DNA of 64,000 nt from assembly GCA_963833235.1 (NCBI GenBank), contig CAWHXG010000006.1, forward strand, positions 1-64,000. The letters run 5' to 3'. A model generated the notes under the pieces. That model saw only the letters and a list, made by a program, of their open reading frames with translations. It was not told the origin of the DNA and made no database searches. Shown here piece after piece: positions 43,501-53,484 of the stretch. The translations under genes were made by a program, and so were the position numbers. The number at the start of each line of letters is the position of its first letter. Positions within the stretch are counted from its first letter, which is position 1. Origin of the DNA: CAWHXG01 sp963833235 (lineage in GTDB: Bacteria > Pseudomonadota > Alphaproteobacteria > Rhodobacterales > Rhodobacteraceae).

Positions 43501-44115
43501 GGCGCTGAGCAGGTCCTGCGCCGAGAGGTTGTAGGATTCCAGCTTCACCGGGTCGATCAGCACCTCGACCATCTCGTCGCGGTGTCCGGCCAGGGGGGCC
43601 TCCAGCACCGCGTCCAGCGCCTCTAGCCTGTCCTGCAGATCCTTGGCGACGCGCAGGAGAGTGCGTTCGGGCAGATCGCCGGTGAGGCTGACGATGATGA
43701 TGGGGAATTCGCTGAAGTTGATCTCGTTGATCGAATACTTGTCGGCACCGGCGGGAAAGCTGCCCTCGGCGGTGTTCATCGCGTCGCGCACGTCGGCCAG
43801 CGTCTTGGTCTTGTCCCAGCCGAACTCGAATTCCAGGGCCACGCCGGCATAGCCTTCGGCGGCGGTGGCCGACATGCTCTTCAGCCCGTCGAGATCGCCG
43901 AGCTCGGTCTCCATCGTCTTCACGAGCAGGGTCTCGCTGTCTTCCGCCGAGATGCCGGGGAAGGGGACGGAGACGAAGAGCGCGGGGATCTCGATGTCCG
44001 GCTCGCCCTCCTTCGGCAGGCCGGTATAGGCCAGGGTGCCGGCGGCGAGCGACAGCACGATGAAGGCCAGCACCATGCGCGCATGGGAGGCGGCCCAGTC
44101 GACGATGCCGGTCAT
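40522..44115 (-). CDS. RND efflux transporter permease
   Basis: A 1197-residue inner-membrane pump of the hydrophobe/amphiphile (AcrB-like) family. Visible parts are the N-terminal helix MVLAFIVLSLAAGTLAY, the periplasmic porter start PKEGEPDIEIPALFVSVPFPG, the helix-4 proton-relay region GMLVDGAIVVVEYADRRIDEG, and GIVVNNNIVLIDTYQEYSR in the second half. Between helices 6 and 7, at residues about 505-560, there are additional hydrophobic segments (LALVPMTLAMVWLGAMLLL, PGLLLFIFGAMAASVAMGA) not present in AcrB. It overlaps the gene of its fusion protein by four bases. No outer membrane channel gene is in the window, so it must share one. Substrate unknown. Confidence 0.93.
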   Translation of the reverse strand: MTGIVDWAASHARMVLAFIVLSLAAGTLAYTGLPKEGEPDIEIPALFVSVPFPGISAEDSETLLVKTMETELGDLDGLKSMSATAAEGYAGVALEFEFGWDKTKTLADVRDAMNTAEGSFPAGADKYSINEINFSEFPIIIVSLTGDLPERTLLRVAKDLQDRLEALDAVLEAPLAGHRDEMVEVLIDPVKLESYNLSAQDLLSAVVNNNQLIAAGELRGSDGAFSVKIPSSFNESRDVFSLPVKSNGDRVVTLADVADIRLTFEDATGTARFNGEKTVALQVVKRKGFNLIDTAAMVRAEVAAVQESWPDDLRSAVAVNTSNDQSNQVASMVSQLESSVLTAIALVMIVVLASLGARPALLVGFAIPTSFLLCFVFLALMGISVSNIVMFGLILAVGMLVDGAIVVVEYADRRIDEGSGPMRAYVEAAKRMFWPIVSSTATTLCAFLPMLFWPGVPGEFMGMLPVTLIFVLSASLVVALIYLPVLGGVSGRLSRALGNASLHLRGLPLAARLALVPMTLAMVWLGAMLLLNPAYLGAALAPGLAGSLPGLLLFIFGAMAASVAMGAVQRPRRERALRTGYRRTPFGRVIQAIAGNPVMPLVTVGAVIFFVVSVFGYFGANNNGVEFFVESEPEQAIVYVQARGNLSLEEKDAIVHSVEEVALATDGVDSAFAFAGAGGLNANTGGGEGPGDTIGQVQIEITQWDDRPRVPVEGSFLKRLFLRETVDPYYDGDAVLERLQTQLDTLPGIYTEVFNLAGGPASGKPVHLRLKGDDWEALTEAATLARTRFEGTEGIIDVEDSLPLPGIDFQVNVDVEKAGRFGADVATVGAMVQMITRGIYLDSMRVASSDEEIDIRVRLPAEDRMLATLDTLRVRTANGLVPLANFITIEPVAKLAEISRVDTKRYYDVKADVATGLTNAAGAPINASERIAQLTEWLDEDRPLPAGVTWEWTGDQEEQEESQAFLQSAFAGALGLMFIILLAQFNSFYNAVLVLAAVVLSVSGVLIGMLVMGQAFSIIMTGTGIVALAGIVVNNNIVLIDTYQEYSRYMPRIEAIVRTAETRIRPVLLTTLTTMAGLTPMMFGLSLDFIGGGATLDSPTALWWKQLATAVVFGLGIATVLTLIFTPAMLAARVWAADYVLALGRALARLTGGKSSAAAQDWVLRRKARRIAAPEIVWDVDPLPDAPAPPLTLRAAE

Positions 44116-45263
44116 GTGGCGTCCTCCCGGAGGGTGGCCTTCACCTTCACGCCGTCGCCCACGTATTCCTGGCCGACGACGATGATGGTGGCGGTGTCGG
44201 GCAGCCCTGTGAGGTAGATGCCCTGGGGCGTGTCGCGCAGGATCCGCACGGGCACGAAGGCGGCGCGGCTGTCATCGTCCACCACCCGCAGCCCCATGGT
44301 GCCGCTGTCGTCGAGGGTCAGCGCCGAGGCGGGCACCAGATGCGCCGAGACGCCCTGGGCGGAGATGCCGATATCGGCGGTCTGGCCGTCGCGCAGCTCA
44401 AGGTCGGGGTTTGCCACCTCGACCTCGACGCGGAAGGTGCGGGTCTCGGGATCGGCGGACCGCGACAGGAAGGTGACCTGGCCCTGCACCTCGCGGCCGG
44501 TGGCCAGCCGCGCGCCCGCCGGCGCGCCGATACGCACGAGATCAACCTGGGTCTCGGGGAGGAAGCCGACCAGCCGGATCGGGTCGAGCTGCAGCACGGT
44601 CGCGCAGATCTCGCCGGGCTGCATCAGGCTGCCGAGCTCGGCGGTATCGCTTTCCAGCACGCCGCGGAAGGGCGCGTGGATCGTCAGCCTGTCGATCTCG
44701 GTCTCGGCGCGGTCCACCGCGGCTTCGGCCCCCTGCAGGGTGGCCTTGGCCGAAAGCTTCTGGGTCTCCGATCCGAAGCCGCCAGTGGCGAGGCGATCGG
44801 CGGCGGTAAAGCCGATCTCCGCGTCGGCCAGCAGCGCCTCCGCCTCGGAGAGCTGCGCGGGGCGGTTGCCGGGGGCGATCTCGCACAACAGGTCGCCGGC
44901 CTGCACCAGCGTGCCCTTCGGCAGCGGCTCCGACGCGATGAGGCCCGAAAGCTCGGCGCGGGCATCGACCTGGCGGGCCGCGTGGGTCTCGCCGCGCAGC
45001 ATCACGCCGTTGTCGACCACCGCCGCCTCGCTCTGTATGGCGACGACCGAGACGACGCGGTCGGCGGCATCCGGGGCGGCCTTGGCCATCGCGTCGGGGG
45101 GCGGCGCTTCGGCGGTTTCGGGCGCGGTCTGCGCGACCTCGGACGGCGGCGCGCCGGCCTCTTGCCCCACGCCGGCGAACGCCAGCAGACGCTCGCGTTC
45201 GAAGACCAGCGCGTAAAGCGCGACCGCGACGATCAGGGCCGTCACTATGGGCAGAATTCGCAT
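44112..45263 (-). CDS. RND membrane fusion protein (periplasmic adaptor)
   Basis: A 383-residue adaptor from ATG 45263 (an ATG four codons upstream at 45275 is equally possible). The N-terminal helix LPIVTALIVAVALYALVF anchors it in the inner membrane. The lipoyl halves are ARAELSGLIASEPLPKGTLV and LTIHAPFRGVLESDTAELGS, with the coiled coil of residues about 160-215 between them (SEAEALLADAEIGFTAADRL). The beta-barrel and membrane-proximal domains follow. It links the RND permease to an outer membrane channel; the stop overlaps the permease start (ATGA), so they are translated together. Confidence 0.92.
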   Translation of the reverse strand: MRILPIVTALIVAVALYALVFERERLLAFAGVGQEAGAPPSEVAQTAPETAEAPPPDAMAKAAPDAADRVVSVVAIQSEAAVVDNGVMLRGETHAARQVDARAELSGLIASEPLPKGTLVQAGDLLCEIAPGNRPAQLSEAEALLADAEIGFTAADRLATGGFGSETQKLSAKATLQGAEAAVDRAETEIDRLTIHAPFRGVLESDTAELGSLMQPGEICATVLQLDPIRLVGFLPETQVDLVRIGAPAGARLATGREVQGQVTFLSRSADPETRTFRVEVEVANPDLELRDGQTADIGISAQGVSAHLVPASALTLDDSGTMGLRVVDDDSRAAFVPVRILRDTPQGIYLTGLPDTATIIVVGQEYVGDGVKVKATLREDAT

Positions 45264-45468
45264 GCTACCGACCATTCCCGAAGCCCGGACCCCGATGCGG
45301 GCCACGCACGGGGGCGACATAGCACGACCGGGCGCCTGAACCAATCAGTTCGATTTAGGATCTCACCTTGCGCAGGGCAACCGCGCGGCGCGATTTCGCC
45401 GCGCGGCCTTGTCCCTGCGGCGCGTCTCGGGCTATCACCCCGGTCAGGCAGGGCAAGGGCATACCCCC

Positions 45469-46119
45469 GTGAGCAACAGCGACAGCTTCATCGACGAGGT
45501 GAGCCAGGAGGTCCGGCGCGACAGGTTCTATGGCCTTGCGCGCCGCTACGGGTGGATCGCGATCCTTGCGGTGGTTCTGATCGTGGCCGCCGCGGCCTTC
45601 GTGGAATGGCGCGGCGCCTCGCGCGAGGCGGCGGCGCGCGGGCTGGGCGACCGGATGCTGGCGGCGGTGCAGGCCGAGGCCCCGCAGTCGCGGATCGCGG
45701 CCCTCTCGGAGGTGCAGGCGAGCGGTGCCGCGGAGGCCCTGCGCGCCTATGCGCTGGCGGCGCAACTGGCCGAGACGGATGCCGAAGCCGCCGGCGATGT
45801 CCTTCTGGCGGTGATCGACGATGCCGAGGTGCCGCAGCTCTACCGCGATCTTGCGGTGATCAAGCTGGTCCTGATCCCCGATTACGGGTTGCTTTCCGAC
45901 CAGAAGCTGGCGCGGCTGGAGCCGCTGACGGCCCCCGGAGCGCCCTTTCGGCTGAGCGCGCTGGAGCAGACGGCGATCCTGCATGCCGAGCGCGGAGAGC
46001 GCGAGGCGGCCCTGGAGGTGCTCGAGACCATCGCCAGCGACGTGGCGGCCTCGGCGGATCGCCGGACCCGTGCGCAGGAGCTGATCGTGGCGCTTGGCGG
46101 GCTGCCGGATGCGGGCTGA
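45469..46119 (+). CDS. YfgM-like tetratricopeptide membrane protein
   Basis: A 216-residue protein from GTG 45469. It begins SNSDSFIDEVSQEVRRDRFY, has one membrane helix (WIAILAVVLIVAAAAFVEW, residues about 26-45) and a helical TPR-like periplasmic domain. The layout matches the YfgM/DUF2133-type proteins that in E. coli bind the SecYEG-associated chaperone PpiD and sit before bamB and der. The same order is seen here: this gene, BamB-like, der. The longer upstream frame lacks a plausible N-terminus. A role in periplasmic protein maturation is inferred from context. Confidence 0.85.
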   Translation: MSNSDSFIDEVSQEVRRDRFYGLARRYGWIAILAVVLIVAAAAFVEWRGASREAAARGLGDRMLAAVQAEAPQSRIAALSEVQASGAAEALRAYALAAQLAETDAEAAGDVLLAVIDDAEVPQLYRDLAVIKLVLIPDYGLLSDQKLARLEPLTAPGAPFRLSALEQTAILHAERGEREAALEVLETIASDVAASADRRTRAQELIVALGGLPDAG

Positions 46120-46132
46120 CGCGGGGGGCGGC

Positions 46133-47548
46133 ATGGCCCGGCAGGGATGGCGGCCGGCCCCGGTGGCGCTGTCGCTGGTGCTTCTGGCGCTGACGGGCTG
46201 CGTCGAGCCAGAGCCGCTGCTGCCCGGGCCGCGCTTCGACCCGCGGGCGCTGGACGAGGCCGCCGCATCCGTGCCGCAGACCGCGGCCGAGGCCGCTGCC
46301 GGGGCGCGGGCCCAGGCCATCCCGCCGCAGCCGCCGCGGCGCCTCCCGAACCCGCCCTACACGGTCGCGGGCGAGGGGCGGCCGCTGTCGCTGCCGGCGG
46401 CGCGCCCGAATGCCGAATGGACCCACCGGTTCGGCGGGCCGGCCCATGCGGTGACCCATCCGGCGCTGGCGGCGAACCTGACCGAGGTGTGGAGCGCGCC
46501 GATCGGGCAGGGGAACTCGCGGCGCCTGCGGATCACCGCCGATCCGGTGATCGCGGGCGGGCGGATCTTCACCATGGATGCCGTGGCCGGCGTGCAGGCG
46601 CGCGCGGCCTCGGGCGGCGGGCTGATCTGGGCGCGCAACCTCACCCCGGCCGAAGAGCGGGCCGGAGAGGCGGCGGGCGGCGGGCTCGCGGCATCCGGCG
46701 GGCGGCTCTACGTCACCACCGGCTACGGCCGGCTGCACGCGCTCGACGCCGCGAGCGGCGCGGTTCTCTGGACCCAGGAGCTGGATGCCGTGCCCGGCGC
46801 CGCGCCGACGGTGGTGGACGGGATCGTCTACGTCACCTCGCGCGATGCCCGCGGCTGGGCGGTGGACGCCGGCAACGGCCGGGTGCTGTGGCAGATCGGC
46901 GCGACGGAGACCGGGTCCGCGACGCTGGGCGGGGCCGCGCCCGCCGTCTCGGGGCGCAACGTGCTGTTCCCCTTCGGCTCGGGCGAGCTGATCTCGGCCC
47001 TGCGGCAGGGCGGCACCGAGCTCTGGACGGCGAGCATCGCCGGGCGGCGACTGGGCCGCGCCTATGCCGGGATCACCGATGTCTCGGCCGATCCGGTCGT
47101 GGTCGGCGGCACTGTCTACGTGGGCAACCCGCAGGGGCGCATCGTGGCGCTCGACCTCGCCTCGGGCACGCAGCGCTGGACGGCGCCGGACGGCGCCGCC
47201 TCGGCCGTCTGGGAAGAGGGCGGCGCGCTTTTCTACGTCTCCGACCAGAACGAGCTGGTGCGGCTGGACGCGCGCACCGGCACGCGGATCTGGGCGGCGA
47301 CCCTGCCGCTGTACCTGACCGACCGGGTTATCCGGCGGCAGGGGATCTTTGCCCATTACGGGCCCGTCCTGGCCGGCGGGCGGCTGGTCCTGGCCTCGAC
47401 CGACGGGATCCTGCGCGAGGTCGATCCGCGCAGCGGCGCGCTTCTGCGGGCCACCCGGCTGCCCGCCGCGGCGGCGCGGAACCCCGTGGTGGCCGGCGGC
47501 ACGCTTTACATCGTGACCGCGAACGGGCAGTTGCACGCCTTCCGCTGA
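46133..47548 (+). CDS. BamB-like outer membrane PQQ-repeat lipoprotein
   Basis: A 471-residue lipoprotein from ATG 46133. Its signal peptide ends at the lipobox LTGC, with Cys about residue 23. After a Pro/Ala linker come seven to eight beta-propeller blades of the PQQ type, such as GGRIFTMDAVAGVQARAAS, GGRLYVTTGYGRLHALDAASG, GTVYVGNPQGRIVALDLASG and GRLVLASTDGILREVDPRSG. This is the alphaproteobacterial version of BamB, a scaffold of the BAM complex that folds outer membrane proteins. The signal and the position before der support it. Its start lies 13 bases after the YfgM-like stop. Confidence 0.88.
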   Translation: MARQGWRPAPVALSLVLLALTGCVEPEPLLPGPRFDPRALDEAAASVPQTAAEAAAGARAQAIPPQPPRRLPNPPYTVAGEGRPLSLPAARPNAEWTHRFGGPAHAVTHPALAANLTEVWSAPIGQGNSRRLRITADPVIAGGRIFTMDAVAGVQARAASGGGLIWARNLTPAEERAGEAAGGGLAASGGRLYVTTGYGRLHALDAASGAVLWTQELDAVPGAAPTVVDGIVYVTSRDARGWAVDAGNGRVLWQIGATETGSATLGGAAPAVSGRNVLFPFGSGELISALRQGGTELWTASIAGRRLGRAYAGITDVSADPVVVGGTVYVGNPQGRIVALDLASGTQRWTAPDGAASAVWEEGGALFYVSDQNELVRLDARTGTRIWAATLPLYLTDRVIRRQGIFAHYGPVLAGGRLVLASTDGILREVDPRSGALLRATRLPAAAARNPVVAGGTLYIVTANGQLHAFR

Positions 47549-47592
47549 GCGCGCCCGCGGGCGTGGCCCTCTGACCGCCTGGACCCATCCCG

Positions 47593-49047
<1,455 letters not shown>

Positions 49048-49067
49048 TTGCGGCTCGAGGCCGGCCG

Positions 49068-49119
49068 GGGCAGCGCGCGCGGGCGCCCCACCCGCCCGCC
49101 CGCGCCGCGCGCGCTGCCC
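49068..49119. repeat. GC palindrome between der and the TspO-like gene (REP-like)
   Basis: A perfect 15-pair inverted repeat, GGGCAGCGCGCGCGG at 49068-49082 and its complement at 49105-49119, with a C-rich loop. It shares the GGGGCAGCGC...CCCGCCCGCC...GCGCTGCCC layout with the element at 30361-30419 and, like it, lies between convergent genes. Probable bidirectional transcription end or a member of a small repeat family. Confidence 0.75.
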
Positions 49120-49147
49120 TCTACCATCCAAGCAGCGCTCCGTGTCG

Positions 49148-49885
49148 TCAGGCGTTCCGGAAGCGGAGCACGTCGACGGGGCGCAGGGCGAGGGCGACGA
49201 TGACGAAGGCACCGAGCAGCGCCAGGACCGCCACGCCATAGGAGGTGCCCCAGTTGTGCACCGTGATGCCCACCAGCCCCCAGGCCACGGCGGCGCCGTA
49301 GAAGGGGGTGCGGGCGACGGTGACCTGGACGATCCCGGCGAAGACGATGGCGGCGATGAGCCCGAGCCAGGCCCAGCCGACACCCCCGAAGGCCACGCCG
49401 TAGCCGGCACCGGTAAGGCCCAGCGACACGAACGACGCCGCGGTGAGCCAGCCGGCGTAAAAGCCCATCGGCGCGCGGGCCAGCCAGCGGTCGGCCATGG
49501 GCGCCCGCGCCATCGCCACGATCGCGGCGATCAGCATCACCCAGATCTGCAGGGTCGCCCAGGCCGGGCTGAGGCTGGCCACTGCGAGCCACGGCACGCC
49601 GACGGCGAGGCTGACGATGGCGGGCCAGCGCATCGGCGCCCAGTCGATGTCGTCGTCGCGGCGCAGCAGGCCGAAGGCGCCATGGGCGATCAGCCACAGG
49701 TAGATCACGCCCCAGATCGAGAAGGCGTAGCCCGCCGGCTGGATCGGCGGATCATCCTGCGGGATCGGGAACTGCCCTGCCGCGAAGCCGTCGAACCCGG
49801 CGGAGAGGAGCGGCGAGACGGCGAAGGCCACGGCCGCGCCGAAGACGAGGGCGGCAGGGAGGGATTCGCGATCGAACAAGCTCAT
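49148..49885 (-). CDS. TspO/MBR-like membrane protein
   Basis: A 245-residue protein with about seven hydrophobic helices. The sequence QPAGYAFSIWGVIYLWLIAHG matches the first loop and helix of TspO/translocator-like proteins of the larger bacterial subtype. Tryptophans recur in the membrane helices (WAWLGLIAAIVFAG, VTVHNWGTSYGVAV-like). TspO proteins bind porphyrins and affect tetrapyrrole regulation in Rhodobacter, but this longer subtype has no assigned role. It overlaps the serS stop by four bases (ATGA), which ties its expression to serS. Confidence 0.75.
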   Translation of the reverse strand: MSLFDRESLPAALVFGAAVAFAVSPLLSAGFDGFAAGQFPIPQDDPPIQPAGYAFSIWGVIYLWLIAHGAFGLLRRDDDIDWAPMRWPAIVSLAVGVPWLAVASLSPAWATLQIWVMLIAAIVAMARAPMADRWLARAPMGFYAGWLTAASFVSLGLTGAGYGVAFGGVGWAWLGLIAAIVFAGIVQVTVARTPFYGAAVAWGLVGITVHNWGTSYGVAVLALLGAFVIVALALRPVDVLRFRNA

Positions 49886-51174
49886 TGTAACTGACCTTCC
49901 GGGGTGATGCGTGTGGCGCCACGGAGGTAAGGAGCGAGCACCGCAGGCAGTTCCACGCCGCCCTCCGCCGTCTGGCCGTTCTCGACCACGGCGATGAGGG
50001 CGCGGCCGACGGCGAGGCCGGAGCCGTTGAGGGTATGGACGAAGGCCGGCTTGCCGCCATCCTCGGGGCGGTAGCGGGCATTCATCCGCCGGGCCTGGAA
50101 GTCGCCGCAGACGGAGACCGAGCTGATCTCGCGGTAGCGGTCCTGGCCGGGAAGCCAGACCTCGAGGTCGTAGGTCTTGGTGGCGCCGAAGCCGGTATCG
50201 CCCGAGCAGAGCAGCATCGTCCGGTAGGGCAGGCCGAGCCGCTCCAGGATGTCCTCGGCGCAGCGTGTCATGCGGGCATGCTCGGCGGGGCTGTCCTCGG
50301 GGCGGGTGACGCTGACCATTTCGACCTTCTCGAACTGGTGCTGGCGCAGCATGCCGGCGGTGTCGCGCCCCGCGCTGCCCGCCTCAGAGCGGAAGCACTG
50401 GGTATGGGCGACGTAGCGGCGCGGCAGCGTGGCCTCGTCGACGATCAGTCCGTTGACGAGGTTGGTCAGCGTCACCTCGGCGGTGGGGATCAGCCAGGGA
50501 CCGTCGGCGGTACGGTAGCTGTCTGCGCCGAACTTCGGCAGCTGCCCGGTGCCGAGCATCATCTCCTCGCGCACGAGGATCGGCGTCCAGGTCTCGGTCA
50601 GGCCATTCTCCTCGACATGCACGTCGATCATGAACTGCGCCAACGCGCGGTGCAGCCGGGCGACGGCGCCGGAGAGGACGACGAAGCGGCTGCCGGAAAG
50701 CTTTGCCGCCGTCGCGAAATCAAGACCGCCCTGCAAGCCCTTGATCTCGTGGTGCTCGACGGGCGTGAAATCGAATGCGGGCCGCGCCCCGGTGCGGGCG
50801 ATCTCGAGGTTGTCGGCCTCGTCGGCGCCGTCCGGGACGCTCTCGTCAAGCAGGTTCGGCAAGGTCATCAGCAGGTCGCGCAGCGCCTCGCCGGTCTCGC
50901 GGGCCTCGTCGTCGAGCCCGGCGATCTCGGCCTTGCCGCTTGAAACCCGTGCCCTAAGCTCTTGAAAGCGAGCCTCGTTGCCGGCCGCCTTGGCCTGGCC
51001 GACTTCCTTCGACGCAGCGTTCTGTTCGGCCTGCGCGGTCTCGGCGCGGGTGATGGCCTCGCGCCGCGCCGTATCGAGCGCAAGGAGCGTCTTCGCCTGG
51101 TCGCTCAGGCCGCGGCGCTTCATGGCGGCCTCGAACGCCTCGGGGGTCTCGCGGATGGCTTTGATGTCATGCAT
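49882..51174 (-). CDS. serS: Seryl-tRNA synthetase
   Basis: A 430-residue class II synthetase. The N-terminal long coiled-coil arm covers residues about 27-105 (AKTLLALDTARREAITRAET). Motif 2 is in the FRSEAGSAGRDTAGMLRQHQFEKVE block, and motif 3 ends the catalytic core near ALPAVLAPYLRG-like sequence (LNGSGLAVGRALIAVVENGQ). It charges tRNA-Ser with serine. ATG 51174 gives the standard MHDIKAIRETPEAFE start. The downstream TspO-like gene overlaps it; yajC is divergent upstream. Confidence 0.95.
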   Translation of the reverse strand: MHDIKAIRETPEAFEAAMKRRGLSDQAKTLLALDTARREAITRAETAQAEQNAASKEVGQAKAAGNEARFQELRARVSSGKAEIAGLDDEARETGEALRDLLMTLPNLLDESVPDGADEADNLEIARTGARPAFDFTPVEHHEIKGLQGGLDFATAAKLSGSRFVVLSGAVARLHRALAQFMIDVHVEENGLTETWTPILVREEMMLGTGQLPKFGADSYRTADGPWLIPTAEVTLTNLVNGLIVDEATLPRRYVAHTQCFRSEAGSAGRDTAGMLRQHQFEKVEMVSVTRPEDSPAEHARMTRCAEDILERLGLPYRTMLLCSGDTGFGATKTYDLEVWLPGQDRYREISSVSVCGDFQARRMNARYRPEDGGKPAFVHTLNGSGLAVGRALIAVVENGQTAEGGVELPAVLAPYLRGATRITPEGQLQ

Positions 51175-51378
51175 GGGGGGCTCGCGGCGCTGTGTCCGGC
51201 GCGGTTATGGACGACATCGGCGGCCGGGAAAAGGGCTGGGGCCGCTCCGCAGGACCCTCCGCGATCCGTGACACCCTGCGGCGGTTCGGCCGCCTTGCCA
51301 CCGCCCACGCCGCGCAATAGGGTGCCCGCCAATCCAGCGACAGGGCCGCCGACGGCCCCGACCCAAGAGGACCGACCG

Positions 51379-51705
51379 ATGTTCGTAACGCCCGCCTATG
51401 CGCAGGCCGGGGGGGATGCCGCGGGCATCCTGACCAGCTTCGTCCCGCTGATCCTGATCTTCGCGATCATGTATTTCCTGCTGATCCGGCCGCAGCAGAA
51501 GAAGGTGAAGGACCACCAGAAGATGGTGGCGGCCCTGCGGCGGGGCGATCAGGTGGTCACCCAGGGCGGGATCGTCGGCAAGGTCAGCAAGGTGCGTGAC
51601 GATGGCGAGATCGAGGTGGAGATTGCGGAGGGCGTGCGGGTGCGGGTCATCAAGGCGACCGTGGCGCAGGTGCTGAGCAAGACGGAGCCAGCGCCGGCCA
51701 CGTGA
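51379..51705 (+). CDS. yajC: Preprotein translocase auxiliary subunit YajC
   Basis: A 108-residue protein from ATG 51379 with a single membrane helix (LTSFVPLILIFAIMYFLLIR) followed by RPQQKKVKDHQKMV and the small basic/beta domain GDQVVTQGGIVGKVSKV. YajC associates with SecDF and SecYEG in the inner membrane. It is the first gene of yajC-secD-secF; the 139 codons of open frame upstream are not protein-like. Confidence 0.95.
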   Translation: MFVTPAYAQAGGDAAGILTSFVPLILIFAIMYFLLIRPQQKKVKDHQKMVAALRRGDQVVTQGGIVGKVSKVRDDGEIEVEIAEGVRVRVIKATVAQVLSKTEPAPAT

Positions 51706-51722
51706 CGAGCCGGTCGATTTCG

Positions 51723-51755
51723 GGCGGCGCCGTGCCTCAGGGGCGGTGCGCCGCC
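51723..51755 (+). terminator. Hairpin between yajC and secD
   Basis: GGCGGCGC (51723-51730) and GCGCCGCC (51748-51755) form an eight-pair stem followed by TTTCGTT. It lies 18 bases after the yajC stop and could attenuate read-through into secD, lowering secDF relative to yajC. A full terminator is uncertain because the T run is only three bases. Confidence 0.5.
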
Positions 51756-51821
51756 TTTCGTTAACCCGATCTTCGGGGTGCCCCGGCAAGGGTCGCGCCC
51801 GGGGCCGACAAGGACGCGGGC

Positions 51822-53483
51822 ATGCTGCAGATCGAGTTGTGGAAGCGGGTGGCGATCTGGGCCCTTGTCGTCGTCGGGCTTGCGATGGCCATGCCCAACC
51901 TCTTCTATCCGCGGGTCGAACGGCACAACGATGCGGTGGCCGCACTCGAGGCCGGTGCCAGCGGCGCCCTGGTCGAGGCGGACCGTGCGGGCTGGCCCGG
52001 CTTCCTGCCGAGCGGGCTGGTAAATTTGGGGCTCGACCTGCGGGGCGGCGCGCATCTGCTGGCGGAAGTCGCGGTGGAAGACGTGTATGCCGACCGGATC
52101 GATGCGTTCTGGCCGGAGCTGCGCGACGCGCTGCGCGACGAACGCGCGACCGTCGGTCCGGTGCGCCGCCAGACCGGAACGTCCGGAGAGCTGCGCGTGC
52201 GCCTGGGCAACCCCGATGGCATGGACCGGGCGCTGGAGGTGGCGCGCGAGCTGGCCCGGCCCATCGTCTCGCTGACCGGCGTAGGCGCCAGCGACATCGC
52301 CGCGCGCGCCGAGGGCGGCGACCTTGTGGTGGGCCTCAGCGATGCCGAGAAGCAGGCGACAGACGAGCGCACCCTGCGCCAGAGCCTGGAGATCATCCGC
52401 CGGCGGGTCGACGAGGTCGGCACCCGCGAGCCCACCATCCAGCGGCAGGGCGCGGACCGCATCCTGATCCAGGTGCCCGGCATCGGGTCGGCCGGCGAGC
52501 TGAAGGACCTGATCGGCACCACCGCGCGGCTGACCTTCCATCCGGTCGTGGCGCGCACCGACGATGCCGGGCGGTCCGCCGGCCCGCGCGAGATGGTGCT
52601 GCCCTCGATGGACGAGCCGGGCACCTTCTTCGTGCTGGACCAATCGCCCGTGGTCAGCGGCGAGGAGCTGACCGACGCGCAGCCCGCCTTCGACCAGAAC
52701 GGCCGGCCGGCGGTCAACTTCCGTTTCAACCCGGGCGGCGCGCGCAAGTTCGGCGACTACACCGCCGCCAACATCGGCAGCCCCTTCGCCATCGTCCTGG
52801 ACGACGAGGTGATCAGCTCGCCGGTGATCCAGAGCCACATCGCCGGGGGATCGGGGATCATCACCGGCAGCTTCAACGTCGAGGAAAGCACCCAGCTTGC
52901 CGTTCTGCTGCGCGCGGGCGCCCTGCCTGCGGAGATGACCTTTCTCGAAGAGCGGACCATCGGCCCGGAGCTCGGCGCCGACAGCATCGCGGCGGGCCGC
53001 ATCGCGTGCCTCGTGGCCTTCGGTGCGGTGCTGCTTTTCATGGGGCTGAGCTACGGGCTGTTCGGGTTGATCGCCAATATCGCCCTCGTCATCAATGTCG
53101 GGCTGATCTTCGGGCTGCTCTCGGCCATCGGCGCGACGCTGACGCTGCCGGGGATCGCGGGGATCGTGCTGACCATCGGCATGGCGGTGGACGCCAACGT
53201 ACTGGTCTTCGAGCGCATCAAGGAAGAGCTGAAGACCGCCCGCGGTCCGGCACGTGCCATCGAGCTTGGCTACGAGCGCGCCCTCAGCGCCATCCTGGAT
53301 GCCAACGTCACGACGCTGATCATCGCGGCGATCCTCTTCACGATGGGCTCGGGCCCGGTGCGCGGCTTCTCGGTGACCCTCGGCCTCGGGATCGTCACCT
53401 CGGTCTTCACGGCGATCTTCGTCACCCGCCTGCTGATCGTCATGTGGTTCGAGCGCCGCCGCCCCAGAACGATCGAGGTCTGA
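51822..53483 (+). CDS. secD: Protein translocase subunit SecD
   Basis: A 553-residue RND-like protein. The first helix is VAIWALVVVGLAMAMPNLFY and the first conserved block VNLGLDLRGGAHLLAEV. The periplasmic P1 domain (residues about 60-370) carries RRRVDEVGTREPTIQRQG. The C-terminal five helices include the LPGIAGIVLTIGMAVDANVL proton-pathway region and FERIKEELK. SecDF uses the proton gradient to pull translocated proteins out of SecYEG. secF begins one base after its stop. Confidence 0.96.
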   Translation: MLQIELWKRVAIWALVVVGLAMAMPNLFYPRVERHNDAVAALEAGASGALVEADRAGWPGFLPSGLVNLGLDLRGGAHLLAEVAVEDVYADRIDAFWPELRDALRDERATVGPVRRQTGTSGELRVRLGNPDGMDRALEVARELARPIVSLTGVGASDIAARAEGGDLVVGLSDAEKQATDERTLRQSLEIIRRRVDEVGTREPTIQRQGADRILIQVPGIGSAGELKDLIGTTARLTFHPVVARTDDAGRSAGPREMVLPSMDEPGTFFVLDQSPVVSGEELTDAQPAFDQNGRPAVNFRFNPGGARKFGDYTAANIGSPFAIVLDDEVISSPVIQSHIAGGSGIITGSFNVEESTQLAVLLRAGALPAEMTFLEERTIGPELGADSIAAGRIACLVAFGAVLLFMGLSYGLFGLIANIALVINVGLIFGLLSAIGATLTLPGIAGIVLTIGMAVDANVLVFERIKEELKTARGPARAIELGYERALSAILDANVTTLIIAAILFTMGSGPVRGFSVTLGLGIVTSVFTAIFVTRLLIVMWFERRRPRTIEV

Positions 53484-53484
53484 C

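Noticed and set aside
40135..43626. 1163-codon frame antisense to the RND pump, reaching into the island
   Set aside because: His/Gly/Arg/Asp-rich shadow typical of GC-rich genes; the RND protein on the other strand is unmistakable.
50962..51378. Long N-terminal extension of YajC
   Set aside because: The upstream codons read antisense through the serS start and lack protein-like composition; YajC starts at 51379 with the normal N-terminus.
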